From positions 307,501 to 371,500 of the forward strand of contig NZ_LR134388.1 of assembly GCF_900637685.1 (NCBI RefSeq): a stretch of DNA of 64,000 nt, written 5' to 3'. The translations under genes and the position numbers were made by a program. Shown here piece by piece: positions 1 through 11,206 of this stretch. This stretch comes from Legionella sainthelensi (GTDB lineage: Bacteria; Pseudomonadota; Gammaproteobacteria; Legionellales; Legionellaceae). The stretch's first letter is position 1. Each line of letters begins with the position of its first letter. Below the pieces are notes generated by a model. It worked only from the letters and a program-made list of their open reading frames with translations. It was not told the DNA's origin and did not search any database.

Positions 1-1590
<1,590 letters not shown>

Positions 1591-1691
1591 ATAATCTGAG
1601 TTACTTCAGATTGTGCTGAATATAAGATATAATGTTACTCTCTTTATTTACCTGAGTATCATGCGGCTAATGCACGATACTCAAAACAGTT

Positions 1692-1811
1692 TTCCTGGCG
1701 ACCATAGCGGTTTGGTACCACCTGATTCCATCTCGAACTCAGAAGTGAAACGAACATGCGCCAATGATAGTGTGAGGCTTCCTCATGTGAAAGTAGGTCA
1801 TCGCCAGGGTC
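1692..1811 (+). rRNA. rrf: 5S ribosomal RNA
   Basis: A 120-base segment with the 5S pattern. The 5' strand CCTGGCGA (from 1694) pairs with TCGCCAGG (1801-1808) to close the molecule, and the conserved CGAACTCAGAAGTGAAAC core lies in the middle. It follows the 23S gene by about 100 bases with no tRNA in the spacer, so this is the distal end of an rrn operon. Ends are good to about two bases. Confidence 0.96.
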
Positions 1812-1820
1812 TTTTCCTTA

Positions 1821-1847
1821 AAGCGGCTTATTATGCCGCTTTTTTTT
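1821..1847 (+). terminator. rrn operon terminator
   Basis: Perfect stem AAGCGGC / GCCGCTT with a 7-base loop followed by a run of T, ten bases after the 5S gene. Typical intrinsic terminator for the rRNA operon. Confidence 0.9.
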
Positions 1848-1910
1848 ATGTCTTAACAACGTATTTTCAAATCGCTTTAAGCTCTTAGGGTTACTCTTAA
1901 TTGATTTTTA

Positions 1911-1926
1911 TTAAACTTTAGTTTAA
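1911..1926. promoter_or_regulatory. Short palindrome upstream of the unknown gene pair
   Basis: TTAAACT and AGTTTAA form a perfect inverted repeat with a 2-base spacer, 28 bases before the ATG at 1954. It sits in the only gap between the rrn terminator and the unknown pair, so it could be an operator or simply AT-rich chance symmetry. Confidence 0.3.
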
Positions 1927-1953
1927 GGTAATTTATTTAAATCAGGTCATGCC

Positions 1954-2538
1954 ATGTTAGTCCAGCGCATTTTGGATTTTATTAGGAGTGTTGAAGAGGT
2001 AGAAGAGCCTATTTTATGTGATGTATCACTATGTGATCATCTGTCAATATATTTTTCTAAAAAATCACCAGACGATAATTTAAATAAAGAGGACATTCAG
2101 TTTCTGCTTGATTGTTATAAAAGTCGCTGGGGTGTAGTTGTTGATACAGAAAATGATTATACACTTAACCCTTCACGTGTGAACCAAATTTGGATTGATT
2201 TTGCTCGTGAGTTGGAACCCATAGCCAAACGAAATTATTTAAAAATTCTAATCCCTACTCTAACTAATGAAATAGATTTAAATGATTTTTCACCACTGAC
2301 TGAAACAGTAAATCTATTTAATTTCTATCTAGGTTATGGTGGTAATACTTTATATAGAAAATTAAGTTTTTGTAGGCATTTGGAGCGGTGGCAATTTGCT
2401 TTATCGACATATCGAAATATTACTGACCGAACGTTAAGCGTGGTCACAATAGATGAACTCACTCGTTTAAAGTTATGTAAACAAACGACCAAGAAGGTAA
2501 CAATTGATTCTGAAGTTTTGACAATTTTTGGGATTTGA
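1954..2538 (+). CDS. Uncharacterised protein, first gene of a coupled pair
   Basis: A 194-residue acidic protein that I do not recognise. No signal peptide, membrane segment or familiar motif is visible, and the composition suggests a mostly helical cytosolic protein. The ATG at 1954 is preceded by an AGG-containing ribosome site around 1943-1946. Its TGA stop (2536-2538) overlaps the ATG of the next gene (2538) by one base, so the two are probably translationally coupled and may act together. It lies directly behind an rrn operon, a common place for lineage-specific genes. No function is proposed. Confidence 0.7.
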   Translation: MLVQRILDFIRSVEEVEEPILCDVSLCDHLSIYFSKKSPDDNLNKEDIQFLLDCYKSRWGVVVDTENDYTLNPSRVNQIWIDFARELEPIAKRNYLKILIPTLTNEIDLNDFSPLTETVNLFNFYLGYGGNTLYRKLSFCRHLERWQFALSTYRNITDRTLSVVTIDELTRLKLCKQTTKKVTIDSEVLTIFGI

Positions 2539-3869
2539 TGCGAAAAAAAGTCTTCATCCATTTGAACGATAAGGGACAAATTCCAATAGGGTTATTACCA
2601 CATTTGTTGGAGTTAGTTGAACGGTATTATTTTTTAAAATCGCAAGGATTAGACTTTTCTCTCTTTAAAAATGATGTTAGAAATTTTTTTCGTCGCATGT
2701 ATGGTTATGAGGTAGCAGATGTTAATTCTTTATATGGTGCAAAAATCCAATATAAAGAGACAGAGCAGTATTTATTAGATGTATTTATCGATCTTCATAC
2801 TGCGACTAACTTTTCTGAGATGGAGTTAGCGATTCAAACCCTAAGTAAATGGTTGTTTCATTTTGATTCTGAACTAAAAGCTTCAAGTAAAGAATTGGAA
2901 AGTGTTTACGAAGAATTATCTAAAAATGAGAAGCAAATAATTGTAACCAATAACAATCAGCCTAGAGATTTAGATAATTGTTGTCGTTTGTTAGTTTCTC
3001 TATTAACCACAAGGTTTAAAGTTTCTACAGCGTTTACGAAAAAATCTTACAGCTTATGGGATAAATCAAATGAGATCCTTCCTGAATTGGGGGATATTTT
3101 TACTATTTTGCTGCCTTTGATTGAGTCAAACCAACCTGATGCGCTAGCAGAAGCGTATACGGATATTATTAAGGACATTATTGCTCCTGTAAGTGCCGAT
3201 AAAAGTTGGTATACCTGGGCGACTCGCTCTGAAGAAACCATTAAATGGTTGGATCTTGTTAAAAACCATAGATTAAATGAGATTGGTGTTTATTGGTTTG
3301 AGCCAGAACTACTATTTTCTGCATTGCGATTATTCAATACAAATCATCAATCTTTGAAAACACGTATTCATCTTTTTTTAGAGGATATTATCCAAACATA
3401 TGCTCAAGATCAAAATGACTTAATGAAACAATTCAGAGTCAATATCTTATTTAATGAATTGCTAATGGGACTAAGTGAGCATCACCAAGTTAATTTATTA
3501 AGACTAATAAAACTTTGTGATCTTAAAGCGGCTAAAACCAATTTTCTCAATAACTGCGCTTCATATATTAATGATCGCTTGTCTCAATTAAGTCAAATAC
3601 CAATAGAGACACGAACAGTACAGTTTTTTTCACAACTGTATCATTTAGATACTGCTAAATTGTTTAAATTACCAGAAGAAAAGAAAGATGTAGGAACCAT
3701 AATAACGGAATATAAAAATCAATTGCTAACTCTTAGTCTTGAACCAAAAATTTCAGATAAAATCGGTAAATATTTACTTAAAATTGGACAGCCTATTTTG
3801 ACTGTGGCACAAAAGGAAATGGCAAAAAGTGGTAGCCGATCTTTAGATTATATGGGGCAATATACTTAA
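2538..3869 (+). CDS. Uncharacterised helical protein, second gene of a coupled pair
   Basis: A 443-residue protein that I cannot assign to a family. It is largely helical and rich in Leu, Lys, Asn and Glu, with no clear signal peptide or membrane span, so it is probably cytosolic or secreted without a cleaved signal. An in-frame TTG lies one codon upstream (2535), but the ATG at 2538 fits the TGATG stop-start overlap with the upstream gene. Length, low GC and absence of recognisable domains would also fit a Dot/Icm substrate, but nothing seen proves secretion. Confidence 0.72.
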   Translation: MRKKVFIHLNDKGQIPIGLLPHLLELVERYYFLKSQGLDFSLFKNDVRNFFRRMYGYEVADVNSLYGAKIQYKETEQYLLDVFIDLHTATNFSEMELAIQTLSKWLFHFDSELKASSKELESVYEELSKNEKQIIVTNNNQPRDLDNCCRLLVSLLTTRFKVSTAFTKKSYSLWDKSNEILPELGDIFTILLPLIESNQPDALAEAYTDIIKDIIAPVSADKSWYTWATRSEETIKWLDLVKNHRLNEIGVYWFEPELLFSALRLFNTNHQSLKTRIHLFLEDIIQTYAQDQNDLMKQFRVNILFNELLMGLSEHHQVNLLRLIKLCDLKAAKTNFLNNCASYINDRLSQLSQIPIETRTVQFFSQLYHLDTAKLFKLPEEKKDVGTIITEYKNQLLTLSLEPKISDKIGKYLLKIGQPILTVAQKEMAKSGSRSLDYMGQYT

Positions 3870-3997
3870 AAGAATTATCGTTGCATTGATGATTAAATTA
3901 AATCTTCTATTTAAGTTACCCCTAAAATCAGTTTGATATGATGTTTCTAAAGATTTGTCTAGCGATAAAGGACGCACTTCAATGTGTTTATGTCGAG

Positions 3998-4969
3998 TTA
4001 TCTGATTGAATCATATTGAGCACAAAGCTTAATAAAATTTTCGTAACGTTTGATAGAAATTAAACCTTTTGCTACTGCATGAATAATGGCGCAATGAGGA
4101 GTGTCTTTATGGGTGCAATTACGAAATTTGCATTGTGATAAATAAGGCCTGAATTCAATATAGCCACGTGCAATTTCAGCCATATCGATATGCCATAAAC
4201 TAAACTCTCTTACTCCTGGAGAATCTATCAATGCTCCACCGCTAGGCAAGTGATAATAGCGTGAGTTGCTGGTAGTATGTTGCCCTAATTCTGAAATTTC
4301 GGAAAGCTCCTTAGTTGCAATATTTTGTTCATGGGGTAAAATACCGGCAATGAGCGATGATTTACCAACACCTGATTGACCTACAAAAACACTAACTTGA
4401 TGATTAAGAACTTTTTTTAATTGTTCTAACCCCGTCGAAGAGTGTTGATTCATTAATAAAATGGGATAATTTAAATTTTCATAATGTTCGAAAAGCCGAT
4501 CTTTTAGTGATTCACAGGGCAAATCAGTTTTATTTAATAAAATAACGGCGTGCAGTTGTAGTGTTTCAGCCATAACCAAATAACTATCGAGTAACGGCCA
4601 GGATGTCTCTGGTTTGGCGGCAATAACAATGACTAGTTGTGTAATATTCGCAGCGACAGGTTTTTTTATTCCCGTGCTAGTTGGTTTTGCTAAAAGACTA
4701 GTGCGAGGATAAAGGCTGACTACTACGCCTTGATTTTTGCCTTCCAATTGCCAAATAACTCTATCTCCGGCAACTAAGGTTTCCAAATTCGGTCGGATGG
4801 AACAACGTAGGTGATTGCCTTGATTATCCTCTACTTCAACATGTTTGCTAAATCGAGTAATCACTAAACCTTCAATAAGCGCATCATCATTTTGCTTATG
4901 CTGATGATAGTCTTGCTGTATTTTTCCAATTCGTGTTGATTGTTGTTTACTAATGCGTCTTTTACTCAT
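3998..4969 (-). CDS. rsgA: Ribosome small subunit-dependent GTPase A
   Basis: A 323-residue late 30S-maturation GTPase. It has an N-terminal OB-fold region followed by a circularly permuted GTPase domain: G4 NKTD (146-149) comes before G1 GQSGVGKSS (197-205) and G3 DSPG (249-252). That order is diagnostic of the YjeQ/RsgA family. The C-terminal zinc site is visible as Cys280, Cys285, His287 and Cys293. Length is normal for the family. It diverges from cca, and the 89-base gap between them should hold both promoters. Confidence 0.97.
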   Translation of the reverse strand: MSKRRISKQQSTRIGKIQQDYHQHKQNDDALIEGLVITRFSKHVEVEDNQGNHLRCSIRPNLETLVAGDRVIWQLEGKNQGVVVSLYPRTSLLAKPTSTGIKKPVAANITQLVIVIAAKPETSWPLLDSYLVMAETLQLHAVILLNKTDLPCESLKDRLFEHYENLNYPILLMNQHSSTGLEQLKKVLNHQVSVFVGQSGVGKSSLIAGILPHEQNIATKELSEISELGQHTTSNSRYYHLPSGGALIDSPGVREFSLWHIDMAEIARGYIEFRPYLSQCKFRNCTHKDTPHCAIIHAVAKGLISIKRYENFIKLCAQYDSIR

Positions 4970-5058
4970 GGTTCGGATCTATAATATAATGTGCTTCCCG
5001 ATTTTGAAGATAGGATCAGGGCTAAATAAACATACAGTATGAAGGTAAATTTAATTTA

Positions 5059-6291
5059 ATGAAAGTATACTTAGTTGGTGGTGCTGTTCGTGATCAATTA
5101 TTGAATCTGCCTGTAAAAGAGCGCGATTGGGTTGTAGTAGGTGCCAGTCCGGAGGAACTATTGCAAAAAAAATTCAGGCAAGTTGGACGTGATTTCCCTG
5201 TTTTTTTACATCCAGAAACAAATGAGGAATATGCTTTAGCACGAACAGAACGAAAATCAGCACCCGGTTATTATGGTTTTTCTTGTAATTTTAGTAAACA
5301 GGTCACCTTAGAAGAGGATTTAGCGCGTCGTGATTTAACGATTAATGCAATTGCTATGGATGAGCAAGGTCAACTCATTGATCCGTATAATGGGAAAAAG
5401 GATTTAGAAAGTAGATTATTGCGCCACGTTTCTCCTGCGTTTGTTGAAGATCCTGTAAGGGTATTACGCGTTGCACGTTTTGCAGCACGCTTTCATTATC
5501 TAGGTTTTAAGCTGGCTGATGAAACGCGCTCTCTTATGTATACCATGGTTAAAAGAGGAGAATTAGCTCATTTGGTTGCAGAACGTGTTTGGCAAGAATG
5601 GCAACAAAGTTTAGAAGAAAAGAATCCAGAGCAGTTTATTTGGACTTTGAGAGCATGTGGTGCATTAGGTGTTATTTTGCCCGAAATTGAAGCATTATTT
5701 GGGATGCCTAACCCTTATCGATATCATCATGAAGTAGATAGTGGCGTTCATAGTTTATTTGTTTTGCAAGCAGCAGTGGCTTTAACAAATGATCCAGTTG
5801 TACGCTTTGCAGCTTTAGTCCATGATTTAGGTAAAGCTTTATCGCCGATGGATAATTGGCCTAGTCATCATGGCCATGAAGAACGTGGAGTAACTATAAT
5901 TCAAGCATTGTGTACTCGTTTGCGAATTCCAAATGACTATCGCAAGTTAGCAGTGATGGTCTCGCGGTTTCATTTAAATATTCATCGTTTGTTCGAATTA
6001 CAAGCAGCGACCATTGTGAAAATTTTAGAACAGAGTGACGCATTTCGTCGTTCACAGCTTTTTTATAATATGTTAATTGCGTGTCAGGCTGATGCAGAAG
6101 GTTGTGGTAAAACTGTTGATTATCGACAGAGTAAATTATGGGGTCATTTGTTAGCAGAGTGTGCTAAAGTAAATACTAAAACAATAGTAGCAGAGGGCTA
6201 TGAGGGAGCAGCAATCAAACAAGTTCTTCATCAAAGAAGAGTGGCATGTGTTGAATTGATACTAAATTCTTGGAAAATAAATGAAAAATAA
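5059..6291 (+). CDS. cca: Multifunctional CCA tRNA nucleotidyltransferase
   Basis: A 410-residue enzyme that adds or repairs the 3' CCA of tRNAs. The class II nucleotidyltransferase head shows GGAVRD at residues 7-12, the acidic RDW motif shortly after, and [10 protein letters not shown] further on. A C-terminal HD phosphohydrolase region with HDLGKA is present, as in the long gammaproteobacterial form with phosphatase and phosphodiesterase activity. It overlaps orn by 11 bases and heads a tight four-gene run (cca-orn-queH-CDF transporter). Confidence 0.97.
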   Translation: MKVYLVGGAVRDQLLNLPVKERDWVVVGASPEELLQKKFRQVGRDFPVFLHPETNEEYALARTERKSAPGYYGFSCNFSKQVTLEEDLARRDLTINAIAMDEQGQLIDPYNGKKDLESRLLRHVSPAFVEDPVRVLRVARFAARFHYLGFKLADETRSLMYTMVKRGELAHLVAERVWQEWQQSLEEKNPEQFIWTLRACGALGVILPEIEALFGMPNPYRYHHEVDSGVHSLFVLQAAVALTNDPVVRFAALVHDLGKALSPMDNWPSHHGHEERGVTIIQALCTRLRIPNDYRKLAVMVSRFHLNIHRLFELQAATIVKILEQSDAFRRSQLFYNMLIACQADAEGCGKTVDYRQSKLWGHLLAECAKVNTKTIVAEGYEGAAIKQVLHQRRVACVELILNSWKINEK

Positions 6292-6838
6292 TCAAAACTT
6301 AATTTGGATAGATTTGGAAATGACAGGGCTTAACCCTGAGCAGGATAGAATTATTGAGTTGGCCACTGTTGTGACTGATCCTCATTTAAATATTATTGCA
6401 GAAGGGCCTGTTTTCGCTATATCTCAACCTCAAGTTCTGCTCGATGGTATGGATTCTTGGAATACAAAACAACATGGTCAATCGGGTTTAGTCAAACGTG
6501 TTCTTGAAAGTGATGTTAATGAAGCACAAGCAGAAAAACGAACCATTGAATTTTTAAAACAGTATTTAGATAAGGGCAAGTCACCTATGTGTGGTAACAG
6601 CATATGCCAAGACAGACGATTTCTGTATAAATATATGCCTGATTTGGCCTCTTTTTTTCATTACCGAAACTTGGATGTCAGTACTCTAAAGGAGCTTGCA
6701 ATACGGTGGCGGCCTGAATTATTAAATGGAGTTGTCAAAGAATCAAAACACCTCGCATTAGACGATATTAAAGACTCTATCGCAGAGTTAGTATATTATC
6801 GTAAACATTTTATAAATTTGTTGGATGTAACAAAATGA
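6281..6838 (+). CDS. orn: Oligoribonuclease
   Basis: A 185-residue DEDDh 3'-5' exonuclease that clears 2-5 nucleotide RNAs and pGpG. Asp11 and Glu13 in the IDLEMTGL motif give the first acidic pair; the C-terminal block [14 protein letters not shown] provides the active-site His and last Asp. Length matches the family. It begins inside cca and ends in an ATGA overlap with queH, so it is co-translated with both. pGpG removal would link it to cyclic-di-GMP turnover, but that role is family knowledge, not seen here. Confidence 0.97.
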   Translation: MKNNQNLIWIDLEMTGLNPEQDRIIELATVVTDPHLNIIAEGPVFAISQPQVLLDGMDSWNTKQHGQSGLVKRVLESDVNEAQAEKRTIEFLKQYLDKGKSPMCGNSICQDRRFLYKYMPDLASFFHYRNLDVSTLKELAIRWRPELLNGVVKESKHLALDDIKDSIAELVYYRKHFINLLDVTK

Positions 6839-7500
6839 TAGAAAGAGAACGATTGGAATTACCGAATAAAGCAAATAAGTTATTGTTGCATTCATGTTGC
6901 GCCCCTTGCTCGGGCGAGGTAATGGAAGCGCTCATTGCTTCAGGGATTGATTTCACTATATTTTTTTATAATCCTAATATTCATCCTGTACAAGAGTATG
7001 AAATTAGAAAAAATGAAAATGTTAGTTTTGCAAAAAAGCACAATATTCCTTTTATAGATGCAGATTATGACAAGGACAATTGGTTCGCGCGCGCTAAAGG
7101 CTTGGAATGGGAACCCGAACGAGGAAAACGTTGTACTATGTGTTTTGATATGCGTTTTGAACGCACGGCTTTATATGCTTACGAACATGGTTTTCCTGTG
7201 ATTAGTAGTTCTTTAGGAATTTCGCGTTGGAAAGATATGAATCAAATTAATGATTGTGGGGTTAGAGCTGCCAGTAAATATCCTGATCTAGAGTATTGGA
7301 CTTACAATTGGCGTAAAAACGGTGGTTCAGAGCGTATGTATGAAATTGCTAAGCGTGAAGAATTTTATAAGCAAGAGTACTGTGGCTGTGTTTATTCTTT
7401 ACGTGATACAAATGCATGGCGTAAACAAAAGGAACGCAACCGAATTAAAATTGGTATCAATTATTATTCTGAAAGTTTAAATAATGAAGGCACATCATGA
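6835..7500 (+). CDS. queH: Epoxyqueuosine reductase QueH
   Basis: A 221-residue DUF208/QueH protein that reduces epoxyqueuosine to queuosine in tRNA, replacing the cobalamin enzyme QueG. Diagnostic cysteines are present: HSCCAPC near residues 19-25, KRCTMC in the middle and YCGCVYS near the C-terminus, which bind an iron-sulfur cluster and a second metal centre. It overlaps both neighbours by 4 bases (ATGA). The same window carries tgt (20007-21167), the transglycosylase step of the same pathway. Confidence 0.93.
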   Translation: MIERERLELPNKANKLLLHSCCAPCSGEVMEALIASGIDFTIFFYNPNIHPVQEYEIRKNENVSFAKKHNIPFIDADYDKDNWFARAKGLEWEPERGKRCTMCFDMRFERTALYAYEHGFPVISSSLGISRWKDMNQINDCGVRAASKYPDLEYWTYNWRKNGGSERMYEIAKREEFYKQEYCGCVYSLRDTNAWRKQKERNRIKIGINYYSESLNNEGTS

Positions 7501-8435
7501 GCATACACGCACATAGTGAATCGCATCATCATCACCATCATCATGGGAATAACAAAGACGTAGTAACTTATAATAAAGCGTTTATTATTTCCATCATTGC
7601 CAATGGTTTGTTCGTTGTGCTGCAAATTGTTTTTGCCTATGTAGCTAACTCAACCAGTTTGCTTGCAGATGCTTTCCATAATTTAGGTGATGTATTAGGT
7701 CTGATGCTGGCATGGGTTGCTACTGTTCTGATGAAGCGTGCTCCCACTATGAAAGCAACTTATGGATTAAAAAAGACATCGATACTCTCTGCTTTGGCAA
7801 ATGGAATTTTGTTAGTCTTTACATGCGGCATTATTGCTACAGAAGCAGTATACAAGTTATTTTCTCCCACAGAGGTTCAGGCGGTATCGGTCATGCTCGT
7901 TGCTGCTGTTGGTATTGTGATTAATGCGACTACGGCATTATTATTTATACGTGGTTCTTCAGATTTAAATATTAGAGGCGCTTATCTTCATTTGCTCTAT
8001 GATGCTTTGGTTTCAGTAGGTGTTGTACTATCGGCCGCATTACTCTATTGGACTGGTTGGCTTTGGATAGATCCTGTAGTGGGTTTACTCATCGCAATTA
8101 TAATACTTAAAGGAACTTGGTCTTTATTTACAAGCAGCTTCAGATTAATTATTGATGGTGTTCCTGAGCATATTTCGTGGACCGAGGTTAGTGAATTCTT
8201 GTTAAATAAACCTGGAGTGAACGATTTTCATGACTTACACATATGGGCGATTAGTACCCAGGAAAATGCGATGTCTGTTCATTTGCATATGCCTGATGAA
8301 CCACTTTCTGACTCATCAAGGGCTGAGTGGGTGAAACAATTACGTCACCAGTTTAATATTCAACATGTGACGATTCAGGTAGAGCGCACGGCAACAGACT
8401 GTAGTGATGCATGTCATAATCCTGGTTTTTTATAA
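7497..8435 (+). CDS. Cation diffusion facilitator (Zn-type efflux) transporter
   Basis: A 312-residue CDF inner-membrane protein of the CzcD/ZitB kind, exporting divalent metal such as Zn(II) in exchange for protons. The N-terminus is His-rich (seven consecutive His near residues 10-16), followed by six predicted membrane spans with the metal-site motif HNLGD in the second and LLYDALVS in the fifth, then a cytosolic C-terminal domain. It starts in an ATGA overlap with queH. Metal specificity cannot be read from sequence alone. Confidence 0.93.
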   Translation: MSIHAHSESHHHHHHHGNNKDVVTYNKAFIISIIANGLFVVLQIVFAYVANSTSLLADAFHNLGDVLGLMLAWVATVLMKRAPTMKATYGLKKTSILSALANGILLVFTCGIIATEAVYKLFSPTEVQAVSVMLVAAVGIVINATTALLFIRGSSDLNIRGAYLHLLYDALVSVGVVLSAALLYWTGWLWIDPVVGLLIAIIILKGTWSLFTSSFRLIIDGVPEHISWTEVSEFLLNKPGVNDFHDLHIWAISTQENAMSVHLHMPDEPLSDSSRAEWVKQLRHQFNIQHVTIQVERTATDCSDACHNPGFL

Positions 8436-8609
8436 CGAAATCCGCACAAAAATAGGGCTTGTTTAATCCAACTTGTTCCTTTAGGGGGCTGGCCTCATGC
8501 AAGAAAGATTCAGCGCAGAACTGACCCTAAAGAGAATTTAGCACTTATAAATCAAATCGTTTTTGAACTATGTTGAAAAGCATATAAATACTTTATTCTT
8601 CTTATGCAC

Positions 8610-9818
8610 AGCTCATTGTAAATATGAGAAGTTTGCATGATGTTGATCGTTTAGTTGCTACATTACCGACATGGAATGAGACAAATTATCCTCAATACAT
8701 GAAAATATGCCGTTGGTGCTTTTAATAACTGGAAAATTGCTGCTCGATTTAGTGGGCCAGCAAATGCAAGTAACTGTTCTAAGAAGCCTTGCTGATCAAG
8801 CGGTAGCAATTCTAAGAGCAAATCCCCATGCAATTGATGTGCGAACGGACTGGCGGGAATCGATATTACAAATTGTCCCTGACTATCAACAAGACCGAGC
8901 GAGATGGGTGGGAATTTTGCGGCTTGATTTAGTACAATCTTTCCTAAGGGCTAGTGATGGGATTACTGTGGGACTTTTTCGTGAGCAAGATAATCTGATT
9001 CCTATCAACCTGCGTCAACCAATCAATGAGAAGAACACAGCGGCTGTTGATTTGCCCTTACTGCAAGTTAATTCATAATGGAGAGCTAAGGCAATCCCAG
9101 ATTCTCAAATAGTAAAAGATATTAAGGTTGTCAGGACAGATCCAATTATTTGGCGTTGGGATCGCAAAAGAGCGATTACAATACAATGCTCACCCTATCA
9201 AGTTACTGCAAACACGTTACGTGATAGTATTTTGCCTCAGTTTGAGAAGATTAAATTACCTTCTGGATATACATTACTTGGGATGGGGAGTATAAGAGCA
9301 GCAAAGAATCTGCGGATGCATTGATACCGGGGCTTTTTCCCGTAGTGATTATTATGTTATTGATTATTGTGATGCTATTTAATGCTTATCGTCCGCCTCT
9401 TATCATTATTGCAGTAATTCCTTTTGCGATGATTGGCATAACTTTAGGTTTGCTCCTTACTGGAGTTCCTTTTGGTTTTATTGCTTTGTTAGGAGCGATG
9501 AGTTTGTCCGGTATGATGATTAAAAATTCAGTAGTGTTATTGGATCAAGTCAATTTAAATATTGCCAGTGGCATGAAACCTAATGATGCAGTTATTTCTG
9601 CTGGATTAAATCGTTTAGCACCTGTCGTTAATGCTGCGGTGACTACAATACTTGGCGTAATTCCATTATTGCAAGATGTTTTTTGGGTTTATCTGGCGGT
9701 GACCATTATGTTTGGATTAACTGTAGGGACTATTCTTACTATGTTTTTAGTACCAGTGCTTTACAGCATTTTGTATCGCATTAGTTCAAAAATGAACCAT
9801 AAAAAAATTAACCAATAA
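8610..9818 (+). pseudogene. Remnant of an RND efflux pump inner-membrane subunit
   Basis: Three blocks in different frames align in order with one RND (AcrB/MexB-type) permease. From about 8617 is a periplasmic-domain fragment (VDRLVATLP); 8707-9078 continues it (SLADQAVAIL, ASDGITVGLFRE); 9079-9320 carries on after an in-frame TAA (TDPIIWRWDRKRAITIQ). A further frameshift near 9290 leads to the C-terminal membrane part at 9321-9818 (GLFPVVIIML, SGMMIKNSVVLLDQ). The N-terminal half and any fusion-protein gene are missing. The blocks cannot make a functional pump. Confidence 0.88.
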
Positions 9819-10584
9819 TATGATATCCGCTATCAATATAGATGACATCGCCGGTAATGTTTTTTGCATAGTTGCTGGCAAGAAACGCAACCATTGCACC
9901 GACATCATCGATAGCAACCAACGATTTAAGTGGGGATTTTTCTTTTGTATGCTGGATTAAATGATCAAACTTTTCAAGCCCTGAAGCTGCGCGTGTTTTG
10001 AGTGGTCCGGGAGAAAGAGCGATTACTCGAATTTGATGCGGACCTAGTTCTACAGCCATGTAACGCACAGAAGCCTCCAATGCTGCCTTGACTGGCCCCA
10101 TCAGATTATAATTTTCAACTACTTTTTCAGCGCCATAGAATGACATAGCAAATAATGAACCCCCATTGTTCATGAGCGGTTTGGCACGGTTGGCGATGCG
10201 AATAAAAGAGTGGCAAGAAATATCCATGGCCATGAGAAATCCTTCTTTAGAACTCTCATATACAGGCTTTTGTAAATCCTGTTTTGGCGCATAAGCAATG
10301 GAATGAATGACTATATCAATTTTTCCCCATTTTTTGTCGATTGCCGAAAATAAATTGTCTAAATCATCGTCTTTGGTGACATCACATTCACAATAAATGG
10401 AAGGATTAAGATCGTTTGCGATTTTATCGACGAAAGGCTTTGCTTTTTCATTTAAATAAGTGATTGCGAGCTCAGCGCCCACCCTTTTCAATACTCGGGC
10501 ACAACCGAAAGCAATAGAGCTGTCATTGGCAATCCCAAATATTAAGGCTTTTTTTCCTGCAAGTAATGTACTATCCATTTTCAT
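9808..10584 (-). CDS. fabI: Enoyl-[acyl-carrier-protein] reductase (NADH)
   Basis: A 258-residue short-chain dehydrogenase catalysing the last step of fatty-acid elongation, and the usual triclosan target class. The N-terminal nucleotide site reads GIANDSSIAFG, and the catalytic pair Tyr159-x6-Lys166 matches the FabI spacing. The start at 10584 is supported by AAGGA a few bases upstream. It ends just inside the RND remnant on the other strand and stands as a single transcription unit. A near-normal length and full motifs argue that it is active. Confidence 0.95.
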   Translation of the reverse strand: MKMDSTLLAGKKALIFGIANDSSIAFGCARVLKRVGAELAITYLNEKAKPFVDKIANDLNPSIYCECDVTKDDDLDNLFSAIDKKWGKIDIVIHSIAYAPKQDLQKPVYESSKEGFLMAMDISCHSFIRIANRAKPLMNNGGSLFAMSFYGAEKVVENYNLMGPVKAALEASVRYMAVELGPHQIRVIALSPGPLKTRAASGLEKFDHLIQHTKEKSPLKSLVAIDDVGAMVAFLASNYAKNITGDVIYIDSGYHIIG

Positions 10585-10750
10585 AATTCCTTAATCTTGT
10601 CTTAGTATAGAGCATGAAACAAGATATGTTTAAAAATTAACAATAAAGAATAAAAATAAATCTAAAATAGCCCATACTATTTGTAATGGGTAATTTACCT
10701 ATAATGCTGCACTATTAGAGACGCTTCAATACAATAGCGAGAGAAATGCA

Positions 10751-11190
10751 ATGAGTAATGTGCATTATAAAAATGTTCATGAAATTACTGGAGACATTCT
10801 TAAAATTATTGTTCCTTCGATGCCAGCGGCAGCTGCAATTTCAGTGCCGCGGCTTGATGATTTAGCTTTGGTTCATACTCAAAAGGTTTATTGCTTTCTC
10901 AGATCACCCATTTAGAAAAAGAAATCGTGGCTTTGCAAGTGTATGGGGGGACGAAAGGGCCATCCACAGCTGCTTCTGTTACCTTTCTTGGCTATCCGAT
11001 GAAAGTAACTTATTCTCCTAATATTCTGGGACGAGTGTTTAATGGAATAGGGTAATCAATAGATGGAGGACCTAACTTAGAGCAGGATGATAAAACACCA
11101 ATTCGCACGGCAACAGTAAATCCTACGCGTAGAACTCTAGCCTCAAAAATGGTTCGAAGTGATATTCCTATGATAGATGAGAATGCGTGA
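10751..11190 (+). pseudogene. Remnant of V/A-type ATPase subunit B (N-terminal part)
   Basis: The reading begins with an ATG and ITGDIL, then shifts frame near 10880 to continue as GLLLSQITHLEKEIVALQVYGG, LGYPMKV and NILGRVFNG. An in-frame TAA at 11053-11055 interrupts GRVFNGIG-SIDGGP, and LASKMVRSDIPMID follows before the sequence ends at a TGA. These blocks match the N-terminal portion of V/A-type ATP synthase subunit B. No other subunit genes are present. A frameshift, a stop and a truncation make this a clear relic. Confidence 0.8.
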
Positions 11191-11206
11191 TATACTGGCA
11201 TAATAA

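Noticed and set aside
1613..1888. 91-codon plus-strand frame
   Set aside because: It runs through the 5S rRNA gene and its terminator.
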